DNA from: Legionella impletisoli
GTDB taxonomy: Bacteria > Pseudomonadota > Gammaproteobacteria > Legionellales > Legionellaceae
Reading direction: 5' to 3'
DNA: 35,961 nucleotides
Assembly (NCBI RefSeq): GCF_900639875.1
Contig: NZ_CAAAIA010000015.1
Location: forward strand, 1-35,961
Shown here: piece by piece, positions 1 to 8,498 of the stretch
Layout of the letters: each line of letters begins with the position of its first letter
How positions within the stretch are numbered: the first letter of the stretch is position 1
Notes under the pieces: model-generated
What the model was told of the DNA's origin: nothing
Seen by the model: only the letters and a program-made list of their open reading frames with translations
Database searches by the model: none
Translations under genes and position numbers: made by a program

Positions 1-194
1 AACTTCTTAATTCGCGTCTGTCACACCTTGATGCAACTTGTCCGAACCGCAGACAAATATAATAGTAGCACAATATTTGTACAATGCAAATTTAGCTATT
101 TCAATACTTATTTAGTTTTTATTTTGACCATTTTTACGTGCTGTCACAAGTCATGGCATAGAGGCACAAGGGATGAGTTGTAAACGTGCAGTAA
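1..194. other. Left-edge stretch downstream of folA, no confident gene
   Basis: This AT-rich stretch lies beyond the 3' end of folA. Plus frame 1 stays open from base 1 to a stop at 181-183, but its translation is cysteine-rich and not protein-like. Plus frame 3 gives 19 codons ending at 60-62, which could be the tail of a gene entering from the left but is too short to judge. No terminator hairpin with a T-tract was found here for folA. Confidence 0.3.
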
Positions 195-680
195 TTAAGC
201 AGGCCTTTCGTAAGTACAAAAAGTTAGATCGTAGGGGTTTTTTTCGTCTTTTTCTCGATAGATTGATTCCGTGCATAACCAGCGATCGGTATCAATTAGA
301 GGAAAAAATACATCCGCTTCAAACGTCGTATGAATGATGGTTAAGTATATTCGATCAGCGAATTCTATTGTTTCATTAAATAATCGCTCACCCCCAATAA
401 TCATGACCTCTTCTGCCTCGCTTACTTCTTGTAATGCTTCGGATAAACTTCTCAATACTTTCACATCGTCCTTTTTTTCCAGAGTATGGCTTATAACGAT
501 ATTAAGTCGATCAGGTAAAGGACATCCTATAGATTCAAACGTTCTTTTCCCCATAATCACAGGCTTACCAACCGTTAAGGCTTTAAAATGTTTTAAATCC
601 GCAGGAAGGTGACATAGAAGCTGATTATTTTTACCAATTCCACGATTTTCATCCATTGCAGCAATCAGACTGATGATCAT
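195..680 (-). CDS. folA: Dihydrofolate reductase
   Basis: Reduces dihydrofolate to tetrahydrofolate with NADPH in the cytoplasm, for thymidylate, purine and formyl-Met synthesis. The 161 residues match the usual bacterial length (E. coli 159). Visible are the N-terminal strand and Met20-type loop (residues 1-22), the LPADLKHF helix with the catalytic acid at Asp28, the GKPVIMGKRTFESIG nucleotide-binding segment (38-52) and the IIGGERLF glycine pair near 95-101. An oddity: the Pro-Trp before LPADL in E. coli (Trp22) is Leu-Cys here (Cys23). The ATG overlaps the pdxA stop by 4 bases, so it is translationally coupled as the last gene of lptD-surA-pdxA-folA. In E. coli ksgA, apaG and apaH stand between pdxA and folA; they are absent here. 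Confidence 0.96.
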   Translation of the reverse strand: MIISLIAAMDENRGIGKNNQLLCHLPADLKHFKALTVGKPVIMGKRTFESIGCPLPDRLNIVISHTLEKKDDVKVLRSLSEALQEVSEAEEVMIIGGERLFNETIEFADRIYLTIIHTTFEADVFFPLIDTDRWLCTESIYREKDEKNPYDLTFCTYERPA

Positions 681-1654
681 GTTTTTCCTTGTCTGTTATG
701 TACCATCTCCAACGCTAAATCGACGGCAGCGAATAAGCTGCCGGGATCAGCAAGTCCTTTTCCGGCTAGATCTATTGCCGTACCGTGATCGACAGAAGTA
801 CGGATAATAGGGAGTCCTAATGTAATATTAACTGCTTTACCGAATCCCGCAAATTTTAATACCGGAAGGCCTTGATCATGATACATTGCAATTACGGCAT
901 CACACCAGTCTATGTACTTAGGTGTAAACATTGTATCTGCTGGAAGCGGGCCTATTAAAGTGAGCCCCTTTCCTCTTAGTGTTTCTAAAACGGGGATGAT
1001 GGTTTCAATTTCTTCATGACCAAGATAACCGGCTTCCCCTGCATGTGGATTTAATCCGGCTACCGCAATCTTAGGCTCGCTTATCCCAAAATCGTTTTGC
1101 AGTGACTCATTAAGAGTGAGTATCACTTTTGTCAATAAGGATTTAGTCAACGTTATAGGCACATCTTTCAAAGGCAGATGTGTAGTCGCCAACGCGACTT
1201 TCATTTGAGGACACGCCAACATCATCACAACGGAGTCCACGCGACAAAGTTCTGCTAGAAATTCTGTATGGCCGCTAAAAGTAATTCCTGCTTGGTTAAT
1301 CACGGTTTTATTAATCGGCGCGGTTACAAAAGCTGAAAATTCGCCCGACAAACATCGCTTTGCACCCGTTTGGATAAGGGTTAATACATACGATGCATTT
1401 CTTGGATCTAATAGGCCAGGAATTGGAGAAGTGCTGCAGGGGATATGCAAAATTGATAGCTCGCCGGGGAGCCATTGTTGTTGCTCAGGGTGATAGGGAA
1501 TAAAGCGAATTTTTTTTCCTAAGCGCTTAGCCCGGTTTTTTAAAAGGTGTTCATCACCTAATACAACGAGGGGTAATGCTTTTTGTGCAAGCTCCAGGCA
1601 TAGATCTGGCCCAATGCCCGCAGGCTCACCACTGCTAATGAGCAGTGGTTTCAT
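677..1654 (-). CDS. pdxA: 4-hydroxythreonine-4-phosphate dehydrogenase
   Basis: Oxidises 4-phosphohydroxy-L-threonine in the DXP-dependent pyridoxal 5'-phosphate pathway; cytoplasmic and metal-dependent. The 325 residues are close to E. coli PdxA (329). The N-terminal SSGEPAGIGPDL signature is at about 7-18. The three divalent-metal histidines appear as H159 (ATTHLPLKDV), H204 (LNPHAGE) and H259 (AMYHDQG), with the same spacing as in E. coli. TAPINK at 111-116 and SGHTEFLAE at 127-135 are further family motifs. It overlaps surA by 4 bases upstream and folA by 4 bases downstream. The surA-pdxA pairing is the standard gammaproteobacterial order. Confidence 0.97.
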   Translation of the reverse strand: MKPLLISSGEPAGIGPDLCLELAQKALPLVVLGDEHLLKNRAKRLGKKIRFIPYHPEQQQWLPGELSILHIPCSTSPIPGLLDPRNASYVLTLIQTGAKRCLSGEFSAFVTAPINKTVINQAGITFSGHTEFLAELCRVDSVVMMLACPQMKVALATTHLPLKDVPITLTKSLLTKVILTLNESLQNDFGISEPKIAVAGLNPHAGEAGYLGHEEIETIIPVLETLRGKGLTLIGPLPADTMFTPKYIDWCDAVIAMYHDQGLPVLKFAGFGKAVNITLGLPIIRTSVDHGTAIDLAGKGLADPGSLFAAVDLALEMVHNRQGKT

Positions 1655-2940
1655 GCTAATTCCTTATCGATAATTTTCACGTAGGCATCTGTACGCATGT
1701 GCTGCAACCAATTTTGTACGGCTTCTGTAAACTTACGTTGTTGTAAATATTCTCTTACTTGTTGTCGTTCATAAGCGACTGAATCATCTACTGTTTTTCG
1801 CTCCAACACTTCAATTAAATGCCAACCAAAAGGAGATTTTACTGGTTTACTCACCGTCTTTAATGGAAGCTCATTCATAGCTGTTGCAAATTGTGGGACA
1901 AGTTCATCAGCCGTTACCCAACCTAAATCACCTCCATTAATGGCACTTGTCGCATCTAATGAATATTGTTTAGCCATTACAGCAAAATCTTTACCTGATT
2001 TGAGTTGCTGGTAAAGATTGTTAATTTGTTTTTTTGCTTCTTCAGCTGTCATATTAGAGGCTGGCTTCAAAAGAATATGGCGAACGTGGGTTTTTGTCAC
2101 GGTATGCTTCTGCTGACTGCCTCCAATCGATACTAGTTTTATCAATTGAAATCCATTGCCAGCACGAATTGGGCCTGATACGTCACCTACGTTCATTTTG
2201 ACCACTTCATTAGCAAATAGTTCTGGCAACTCCGCTAGGTGACGCTCACCCAAGTCACCTCCCTCAAGCGCGTATTCGCCGCTCGATTCGGCAATCGCCA
2301 TGCGATTAAAATCTTCACCCGCTTTCACTTTTTTTAGTATTTCCAGTGCCTTTCGCTTTGCCTGCTTTAATTGTTCGGTCGTTGGTTCTTCTGGCAGCGG
2401 GATTACAATATTTTGTACATGATAAATTTGTTGGCTCTTTTGATTTTTTTTAGCTGTCTTTAAATAGTCATCCACTTGTTGTGCAGAGATATTAGCAACC
2501 TCTTGTGCTATTGCTTTTTGTTGCACTCGAGTAATTAACATTTCCTTTTGAATATTATCTCTATATTCCTTCCAGCCCATACCTTGCTTGCTAAGCTCTT
2601 CGCGAAGCTCTGTGATGGTAAGATGATTTGACGCGGCAATCTTAGCGATAGCCGTGTTTAATTCATTATCATCCACGGTTAAATTGTTACGCTTTGCGAG
2701 TTGAAGCTGCAAATCAACATCAATTAAATGCTGCAAGACTTGTTTACGAAGCACATCTTCCGGAGGCAATTTCATGTTTTTTGCCTGAATTTGCTGGCGC
2801 AAGATCTCGCTTTGTGTATTTAATTCGCTTGCGGTGATGACGTTATCATTCACAATCGCCACAACCTTATCTAAAGGCTCAGCAGCTTGGGCAATGATTG
2901 CGGTTGTGAACAATAACAATGAAAATACACGTTTTAGCAT
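1651..2940 (-). CDS. surA: Periplasmic chaperone / peptidyl-prolyl isomerase SurA
   Basis: Periplasmic chaperone that escorts outer-membrane proteins, LptD among them, to the BAM complex. The 429 residues match E. coli SurA (428). There is a signal peptide (residues 1-19, cleavage after AQA), an N-terminal chaperone domain (about 20-170), and two parvulin domains at about 172-270 and 284-382, each with the GGDLG motif. A C-terminal helix (residues 390-429) completes the chaperone module. The start is supported by an AGAGGA ribosome-binding site about 7 bases upstream. It lies 119 bases downstream of lptD, its client, and is translationally coupled to pdxA. Confidence 0.97.
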   Translation of the reverse strand: MLKRVFSLLLFTTAIIAQAAEPLDKVVAIVNDNVITASELNTQSEILRQQIQAKNMKLPPEDVLRKQVLQHLIDVDLQLQLAKRNNLTVDDNELNTAIAKIAASNHLTITELREELSKQGMGWKEYRDNIQKEMLITRVQQKAIAQEVANISAQQVDDYLKTAKKNQKSQQIYHVQNIVIPLPEEPTTEQLKQAKRKALEILKKVKAGEDFNRMAIAESSGEYALEGGDLGERHLAELPELFANEVVKMNVGDVSGPIRAGNGFQLIKLVSIGGSQQKHTVTKTHVRHILLKPASNMTAEEAKKQINNLYQQLKSGKDFAVMAKQYSLDATSAINGGDLGWVTADELVPQFATAMNELPLKTVSKPVKSPFGWHLIEVLERKTVDDSVAYERQQVREYLQQRKFTEAVQNWLQHMRTDAYVKIIDKELA

Positions 2941-3059
2941 GCCAAAATCCTCTCTAATCGCTGGGTTTTAATCATTCGACACCCGCTCTATTGCATTTTA
3001 ATGGAGCAATTTAGGGTATTTATACTCAAATTACAAGCAAATTTGTTAAGCTTAATATC

Positions 3060-5567
3060 CTATCTCTGTTTAAAAATATCTGCATATCCCGGAAGATACG
3101 AACTCAGAATGCTAGTAGGATCGCTATTTGCAGCAGAGCCTAATCCTTTTAACAAAATTTGGGCAAAGACATTGCTGTTATACTGAGGAGCAAACGTCGT
3201 TGGAGAAATATTTTTGAATGTTTTTCCGCCCATTAAACGAACTGCCCAACAGCAGTTCTCGTATTGGAGGCCAAAAAATGACATCATGCTATATTTTTTA
3301 CTGATGTTGTAACTATAAACCCCTAGCGTACTCCATCGATCGCTAAATGGCCAAGCATACGCGACCGTGCCCTGATTTAGTACATTATTTTGAATTCCTG
3401 TATTAGCGACTTCTGTAATGTCGCCATTAACCAGATAGCTATAACCTAGGCTGAAAATTTTATTGAAATCTGGCTGATAATGTAAATTTAAATAACCGTT
3501 ATTCGTAGCCCGCGTAGCTGGATCCCAGACATAATCCCCGGTCACAATCCAAGCAGGATTGAGATGATACTTGGCTCGCGTGGCAATCGGAGAAGTTTTG
3601 GAGGTAGGGGAGAGCCAACCTAAAAACAGTGGGCTATCAATACAATCTCCCTCTCGTTCATAACAAAGTTGGACACGGCGATTTGAAAAATAGCTTAATT
3701 GACCAATGGCAAAGCTCGCTTTTTCACCGCCTGTCTCATCCGATAAAAGACGAGTGGTTAATGCATAAGCTAATTGATTTGCATCTCCAATCCTATCAAA
3801 GCCTGAAAAGCGGTTAGTACGAAAGAGTTGATCTTGATTGAAGATCATATAGGCAGAATCATAAACTGGAATTGGTGTTTGATCATGATAAGGAACATAT
3901 AAATAATATACTCTAGGCTCTAAAGTTTGAGTAAATCGTTTTCCCATAAAAGAGGTAGCGCGTTCAAAGAAAAGCCCAGTATCAATATTGTAACGAGGGA
4001 CAAATCGATTGAACGATTGGCCAGGGGGTTGGTTTCGATAGCTTACATTGTAGTTATTTTCAACGAATTGCACCGAAGGAGTCACATATCCCCAGGGCTT
4101 ATAATGGGCAACAGAGAAAATAGGATTTAAATGAAGCCTAGGGCCTTGTGGATGAGAAAAGTCCGCGCCTGGCCAGCGATAATTATCAAATTCAGCGAGA
4201 ACATTAAAAGTACCATTCAAGGGAAGTTCGTTATAAATTCCGTTTGCTGAAAACTGTGGCAAGCGCTGATAAATATCTGATATTTCCGATTGATTAATAG
4301 GATGAAGGGTTTGGTAACTTTGCACCAATCCATTCACCAACCAATGATCCGAGTTATATGTCAAATTGGCTTGCCGCAATAACTGGCTTTGTGTCGTCAC
4401 AGCCAAATTAGTACTAAAATCTTGTAAATAATAGTCATCAGAAACTTGCTCAAAATTAACCCCAAAATTAAGATTTGGAGTTAATCTTGTTTGATTATCC
4501 ATTAAAACGGCCCAACGATTGTTAGACTGCCCAATAAGACTCGGATATTGACTTTTATTCTCATTGATAAAGCGATTAAACGCCTGGTCATGGGGAAGAA
4601 AATTACCTCCCATAGTCACATAAGAATTGGAAGTAAGCGCGCGCAAATTACCTCCCATCATAATCCCGCGGCGCGTATATAAATGAGGCGTAATCGTTGC
4701 ATCGTAGTTTGGTGCAATGTTCCAATAATAGGGCAGTCCTAAATCAAACCCGCCCACATTGGTATAGCCTACCGCTGGCTGTAAAAAACCTGATTTTCGT
4801 TCTTTTGATGTTGGGAAACTCAGATAGGGGGAATACAACACCGGCCAATCGTGAATTCGCAAATAAGCATCTTTTGCCACCCCACGTGCTTCTGAATGAT
4901 CAAGGGTTATTGTACGAGCTGAAATTTTCCAGGCTCTATCTTCAGGGGGACATGTGCTGTAGGTGGCTTGCTGCAACAAATAATCTTGATTAGGATAGCG
5001 CTCAATATAATCAGCTCTACCCCAGGCGGGCAGAGTAGCACCAGCTCGATGAACGCTTAAGCGATAAAGCACATCATCCACTCTTCCGCTTTGATCTTGT
5101 GGATTAATGATTGCTTTTCGAGCAATCATTAACCGACCAGGCTCCAAGTATCGAACGTTTCCAAATAATTCAACGCGAGTCACTTGATTCGATTTAGGAT
5201 CCCGATAAATATAAGCCGTTTGTGCGCTAACCACGCGCGCTTCATCTTGCACAACGACATTACCCGTTAATTTAGAACGCCCTTGTGTATAAAGCGAAGC
5301 TTCGTCTGCTTCGATGCGGACCTCTCCTTTAGGAATTGGAGTTACCTCAAGCGGTTGATAATATCCGCGACATAAAGGATAAGTCGCATCAGGTTGCCAG
5401 CCAAGACATTGCGCATAACGACCACGAGCATCCATTGAAAACCTATCCGCAGGTGAAAAAACACAGGCGTTAACAGGCTCCAAGATCGTCGTTGCTGAAC
5501 TAGCCTCAAGCACATTACAAAATCCAAAAGCTACTGCAAAGGCTGTTCTGGTTAGCGTATAATGCAT
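3060..5567 (-). CDS. lptD: LPS-assembly outer-membrane protein LptD
   Basis: Outer-membrane beta-barrel that inserts lipopolysaccharide into the outer leaflet together with LptE. The reading frame is open back to 5786, but the Met at 5567 (about 835 residues) is preferred because it is followed by a signal-peptide-like stretch (MHYTLTRTAFAVAFGF, then EASSA). Met at 5591 is an alternative; starts beyond that lack a signal peptide and the longest would overlap amgK. After the signal come an OstA/LptA-like periplasmic domain (about 60-160 of the mature chain) and a long barrel with alternating aromatic strands. A C-terminal adjacent cysteine pair (ENCCWAV) and several N-terminal cysteines correspond to the LptD disulfide system. 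No strong Shine-Dalgarno was seen at any candidate start. Confidence 0.95.
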   Translation of the reverse strand: MHYTLTRTAFAVAFGFCNVLEASSATTILEPVNACVFSPADRFSMDARGRYAQCLGWQPDATYPLCRGYYQPLEVTPIPKGEVRIEADEASLYTQGRSKLTGNVVVQDEARVVSAQTAYIYRDPKSNQVTRVELFGNVRYLEPGRLMIARKAIINPQDQSGRVDDVLYRLSVHRAGATLPAWGRADYIERYPNQDYLLQQATYSTCPPEDRAWKISARTITLDHSEARGVAKDAYLRIHDWPVLYSPYLSFPTSKERKSGFLQPAVGYTNVGGFDLGLPYYWNIAPNYDATITPHLYTRRGIMMGGNLRALTSNSYVTMGGNFLPHDQAFNRFINENKSQYPSLIGQSNNRWAVLMDNQTRLTPNLNFGVNFEQVSDDYYLQDFSTNLAVTTQSQLLRQANLTYNSDHWLVNGLVQSYQTLHPINQSEISDIYQRLPQFSANGIYNELPLNGTFNVLAEFDNYRWPGADFSHPQGPRLHLNPIFSVAHYKPWGYVTPSVQFVENNYNVSYRNQPPGQSFNRFVPRYNIDTGLFFERATSFMGKRFTQTLEPRVYYLYVPYHDQTPIPVYDSAYMIFNQDQLFRTNRFSGFDRIGDANQLAYALTTRLLSDETGGEKASFAIGQLSYFSNRRVQLCYEREGDCIDSPLFLGWLSPTSKTSPIATRAKYHLNPAWIVTGDYVWDPATRATNNGYLNLHYQPDFNKIFSLGYSYLVNGDITEVANTGIQNNVLNQGTVAYAWPFSDRWSTLGVYSYNISKKYSMMSFFGLQYENCCWAVRLMGGKTFKNISPTTFAPQYNSNVFAQILLKGLGSAANSDPTSILSSYLPGYADIFKQR

Positions 5568-5778
5568 TGTCTTTGCTGTCAGCCTAGCCATGATAAAAGA
5601 TTTTAAATTTAATGTTCTTACCATCATTGTACGGTTTTTATGCCAGCAGTTTAACAGCGAGGTTGCTATACCCTGGGGAATAGAAAGGTATATAACCATT
5701 TGGTCAGATTGCCTCTTAAAACTAGGGGGCTTAATAATTACCACCATCATGATCGCCATATAAGGCAGGAAGTATAAC
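5568..5778. promoter_or_regulatory. Divergent lptD/amgK intergenic region
   Basis: About 210 bases separate the preferred lptD start from the amgK start and must hold both promoters and the lptD leader. I could not assign a convincing -35/-10 pair on either strand. Its main value is to show that the long upstream reading frame of lptD is probably not translated. Confidence 0.35.
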
Positions 5779-6777
5779 ATGCACAACCGTCAATACGCAC
5801 TTAACGATTGGCTTAAAAAAAATTACGCTCACGCTTTTAACTTAACGCCATTAACAGGTGATGCGAGTTTCCGCAGTTATTATCGCATGTCGATAAATCA
5901 ACAAACGTTTATTGTGATGGATGCTCCACCAGAAAAGGAGCCCCTGGAGCCTTTTATTCAGGTGAATCATATTCTGCAACAACTAGGAGCACATGCTCCT
6001 CAAATTTATGCTTCAGATATCGAACAAGGCTTCTTGGTTCTTGAAGATTTTGGTGATCAGTTGTTATTAACCGCACTCACCATCCACAATGCTGATGCAC
6101 TTTATAAAGTTGCAATGGGCGAAATACTGAAAATGCAGCAAACCATTCCGCAAAAGGTCAATTTATCTAAATTTGATAAGTCGTTTATGCTTTTGCAAAT
6201 GGATTTATTTCGAGAGTGGTTTTTACACCGATACCTAGGACTCGAAATTTACCCTGAACACGAATTGCTTATGCAAAAAACGTTCTGCTGGATTGCAGAT
6301 ACAATCGAAAAACAACCTTATGTGTTAACTCATTTTGATTTTCATTCCAGAAATTTAATGCTTATACCCAATGAGACTCCTGCAAAATTGGGTGTGATTG
6401 ATTTCCAAGACGCGATGTTTGGACCATTTACTTACGATCTCGTATCATTATTAAAAGACTGCTATATACAATGGCCAAGAGAGCAGACACTCTGCTGGAT
6501 TAGATATTTTTATAACCACTTACCCCAAACTGATATAGGGTCATTTGAGGAATTCGTTCGGGGATTTGATGTTTGTGGCTTACAACGGCATTTAAAAGTG
6601 TTAGGAATTTTTTCTAGATTACATCTTCGCGATAATAAACCCGGTTATTTAAAACATTTACCTTTGACTTTAAATTATTTTAACGATTGCTTAGAAACTT
6701 ATGATGAGCTAAAACCATTTTATCAGTTTGCAAAGGATGTCGTTTATCCTGCATTTAAAGAGAAACATCCAGTATGA
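5779..6777 (+). CDS. amgK: N-acetylmuramate/N-acetylglucosamine 1-kinase (AmgK-type)
   Basis: Aminoglycoside-phosphotransferase-fold sugar kinase. AmgK phosphorylates the anomeric carbon of MurNAc (and GlcNAc) released in peptidoglycan turnover, allowing a salvage route to UDP-MurNAc that bypasses de novo MurA/MurB synthesis. The 332 residues carry the Brenner motif HFDFHSRN (H185, D187, N192) and the metal-binding VIDFQDA (D208). Identity rests on these motifs plus position: it overlaps murU by 4 bases and is divergent from lptD, the arrangement known in Pseudomonas. The ATG follows an AGGAAG ribosome-binding site. Without that context it would only be called an APH-family phosphotransferase. 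Confidence 0.9.
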   Translation: MHNRQYALNDWLKKNYAHAFNLTPLTGDASFRSYYRMSINQQTFIVMDAPPEKEPLEPFIQVNHILQQLGAHAPQIYASDIEQGFLVLEDFGDQLLLTALTIHNADALYKVAMGEILKMQQTIPQKVNLSKFDKSFMLLQMDLFREWFLHRYLGLEIYPEHELLMQKTFCWIADTIEKQPYVLTHFDFHSRNLMLIPNETPAKLGVIDFQDAMFGPFTYDLVSLLKDCYIQWPREQTLCWIRYFYNHLPQTDIGSFEEFVRGFDVCGLQRHLKVLGIFSRLHLRDNKPGYLKHLPLTLNYFNDCLETYDELKPFYQFAKDVVYPAFKEKHPV

Positions 6778-7430
6778 AAACAGCCATGATTTTAGCCGCA
6801 GGACGAGGCGAGCGCTTAAAGCCTTTTACTCATAGCCTTCCTAAGGCGCTATCCCTGGTTCATAACACCCCCTTAATTGAACACCATGTTAAAAATTTAG
6901 CAAAAGCAGGATATGAGAAAATTGTTATCAATCATGCTTATTTAGGGGGGATGATCCGTCAATATTTAGGAAATGGAGAACGCTGGGGTCTTCAAATTGA
7001 GTATTCACCAGAGCCTCCGGGTGGGCTTGAAACCGGAGGAGGGATTGTCAATGCTTTGCCTTTACTTGGTAAAGAGCCTTTCTTGGTTATTAACGGCGAT
7101 ATTTTAACCAATTATCCTTTTGCGGATAGCGCGATAGCAACACCCTATCTTGCGCATTTAGTCCTAGTTAAACGGCCAAAATACCAATCAAAAGGAGACT
7201 TTGGATTATTAACAACCCGCTTAGTGGAAAACGAAACTCAAGAATATACGTTCACTGGTATCGCCTATTATCACCCTGACGTTTTTAATTCGCTTCGAGT
7301 CGGTCGTTTTTCTTTAACGCCTATACTCCGACAATTGGTCCAAAAACAACAAGTACTTGGAGAACTGTTTGAAGGAAAATGGATAGACATTGGAACCCCT
7401 GAGCGACTGGCGCAAGCCAATCAATCCTAA
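6774..7430 (+). CDS. murU: N-acetylmuramate 1-phosphate uridylyltransferase (MurU-type)
   Basis: Transfers UMP from UTP to MurNAc-1-phosphate, giving UDP-MurNAc in the peptidoglycan recycling route that starts with AmgK. The 218 residues form a single nucleotidyltransferase domain: AMILAAGRGERLKPFT at 4-19, then LPKAL with the conserved lysine, INGDIL with the metal-binding aspartate near 105, and a C-terminal WIDIGTPERL. There is no left-handed beta-helix, so it is not a GlmU-type bifunctional enzyme. Its start lies inside the last codons of amgK (ATGA overlap), indicating translational coupling. Confidence 0.9.
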   Translation: MKTAMILAAGRGERLKPFTHSLPKALSLVHNTPLIEHHVKNLAKAGYEKIVINHAYLGGMIRQYLGNGERWGLQIEYSPEPPGGLETGGGIVNALPLLGKEPFLVINGDILTNYPFADSAIATPYLAHLVLVKRPKYQSKGDFGLLTTRLVENETQEYTFTGIAYYHPDVFNSLRVGRFSLTPILRQLVQKQQVLGELFEGKWIDIGTPERLAQANQS

Positions 7431-7444
7431 TAAAGATCATTTAT

Positions 7445-8104
7445 TTAAGTTGGAACTTGTTGCTCTTCTGGAGCCATTGCCGCAATCACTTCATTGTAAT
7501 CTCTCGGGATGGTCGTTATTTGAGTTGTGCTGCTTTTTGATTTGACATAAGCACTAAACCCTTCTTTTGAGTCGCTTATAAGCTGTCGTATTTTTTCAGC
7601 ATCTGCTCGTTTAGCTTGGCCAGAGGCTTCTTCTTTAATTCTTCCATCCTGAGTTGCTTCATAAATAATTCCATCTTTCGTAAGCATACCCTTCTCAGCA
7701 AGCCAAGCATTGTAAAGCTTATCCAACTCCTCACTTTCTTCATCGCTAAGGGGGTCACCATTCGTGCTATAACCACGCAAAATCTCCGCCCCATCGCTTA
7801 TTGCAACGTCAAAGGTTATGTCTTCATGTTTCAATTCTTTTATAGACAGTTCTGCAAGGGCTGCTTGATATTGTTGAAAGCCAGTAAACTCGGCTAAAGA
7901 ACCAGACCACGGATCGCCTTGTGTCGATTTTAGCCGTACGAAATCGGCGAATTGCTCTGCATGTTCAATGAGCTCACTAAACTTCGAAGCAAGTTTTGCT
8001 TTCTCTAATTGTTGCCTTAGAGTGATTACGAGCTCCTCGGCGGCATCTGGATTAGTGATAATCTCTACGCATTTGCGTACTGAATCGGAAGAGGGTACAG
8101 GCAT
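7445..8104 (-). CDS. Unknown 219-aa acidic, mostly helical protein
   Basis: I do not recognise a family. The protein is rich in Glu, Lys and Ala and looks mainly helical (for example residues 20-55 and 115-145). It has no signal peptide or membrane segment. The C-terminal 20 residues include Glu at -6, -7 and -15 and hydrophobic Val at -3, the kind of tail found on many Dot/Icm substrates, but this is weak evidence. It is convergent with murU (14-base gap). A TATACT-like -10 lies on its strand at 8124-8129, about 20 bases before the start. No PmrA-type box was found upstream. The repeat array at 8193-8455 lies directly upstream. Confidence 0.75.
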   Translation of the reverse strand: MPVPSSDSVRKCVEIITNPDAAEELVITLRQQLEKAKLASKFSELIEHAEQFADFVRLKSTQGDPWSGSLAEFTGFQQYQAALAELSIKELKHEDITFDVAISDGAEILRGYSTNGDPLSDEESEELDKLYNAWLAEKGMLTKDGIIYEATQDGRIKEEASGQAKRADAEKIRQLISDSKEGFSAYVKSKSSTTQITTIPRDYNEVIAAMAPEEQQVPT

Positions 8105-8192
8105 CGTTTTATTCTCAGTAAAAAGTATACTTTAAGTTTAATCTCTGTTTTAAGAATAGCAATGTTTAAATTTGTCATCGATCGGTTTGAGA

Positions 8193-8455
8193 TAGCCCGA
8201 ACAAGTCGGGCTACGTAGGAGAGGAACAAGTCGGGCTACGTAGGAGAGGAACAAGTCGGGCTACGTAGGAAAGGAACAAGTTGGACTACATAGGAGAGGA
8301 ACGGGTTAGACTCAAGGAGAGGAAAGATTGACGTATTAGGTAGCCCGAACAAGTCGGGCTACGTAGGAGAGGAACAAGTCGGGCTACGTAGGAGAGGAAC
8401 AAGTCGGACTACATAGGAGATGAGTGGGTTAGACTCAAGGAGTGTGTAGTCTGGC
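8193..8455. repeat. Palindrome-led 25-bp tandem repeat array in two blocks
   Basis: The unit is 25 bases, with core aagtcgggctacgtagga. Block 1 starts with a perfect 8-bp inverted repeat (tagcccga at 8193-8200, loop acaag, tcgggcta at 8206-8213). It then has units at 8199, 8224, 8249 and a diverged one at 8274, followed by a degenerate 23-base piece at 8299-8321. Block 2 restarts at 8341 with the same hairpin (9-bp stem, 8340-8348 with 8354-8362). It has units at 8347, 8372 and a diverged one at 8397, then a similar degenerate piece at 8422-8444. Each intact unit also contains the palindrome CTACGTAG. It lies in the 394-bp gap between fadE's 3' end and the unknown gene's promoter. It looks like a REP-type element expanded by slippage and block duplication. 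Confidence 0.9.
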
Positions 8456-8498
8456 TAAGTAGGCGGAGCTTCAGAAGGGTATCAGAGGCGAAGAAGCC

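Noticed and set aside
1-183. Plus-strand coding frame at the left edge
   Set aside because: Open but cysteine-rich and without any recognisable pattern or start signals; most likely chance in AT-rich DNA.
5568-5786. Longer LptD with a start at 5786
   Set aside because: The extra 73 residues carry no signal peptide and would overlap the divergent amgK start; the Met at 5567 begins a plausible signal peptide.
7445-8192. PmrA-type box upstream of the 219-aa gene
   Set aside because: Several TTAAA runs occur, but their spacing is 12 and 6 bases, not the required 11-base period.
8193-8455. CRISPR array
   Set aside because: The 25-base units abut with no unique spacers, and no cas genes are nearby; it is a tandem repeat.
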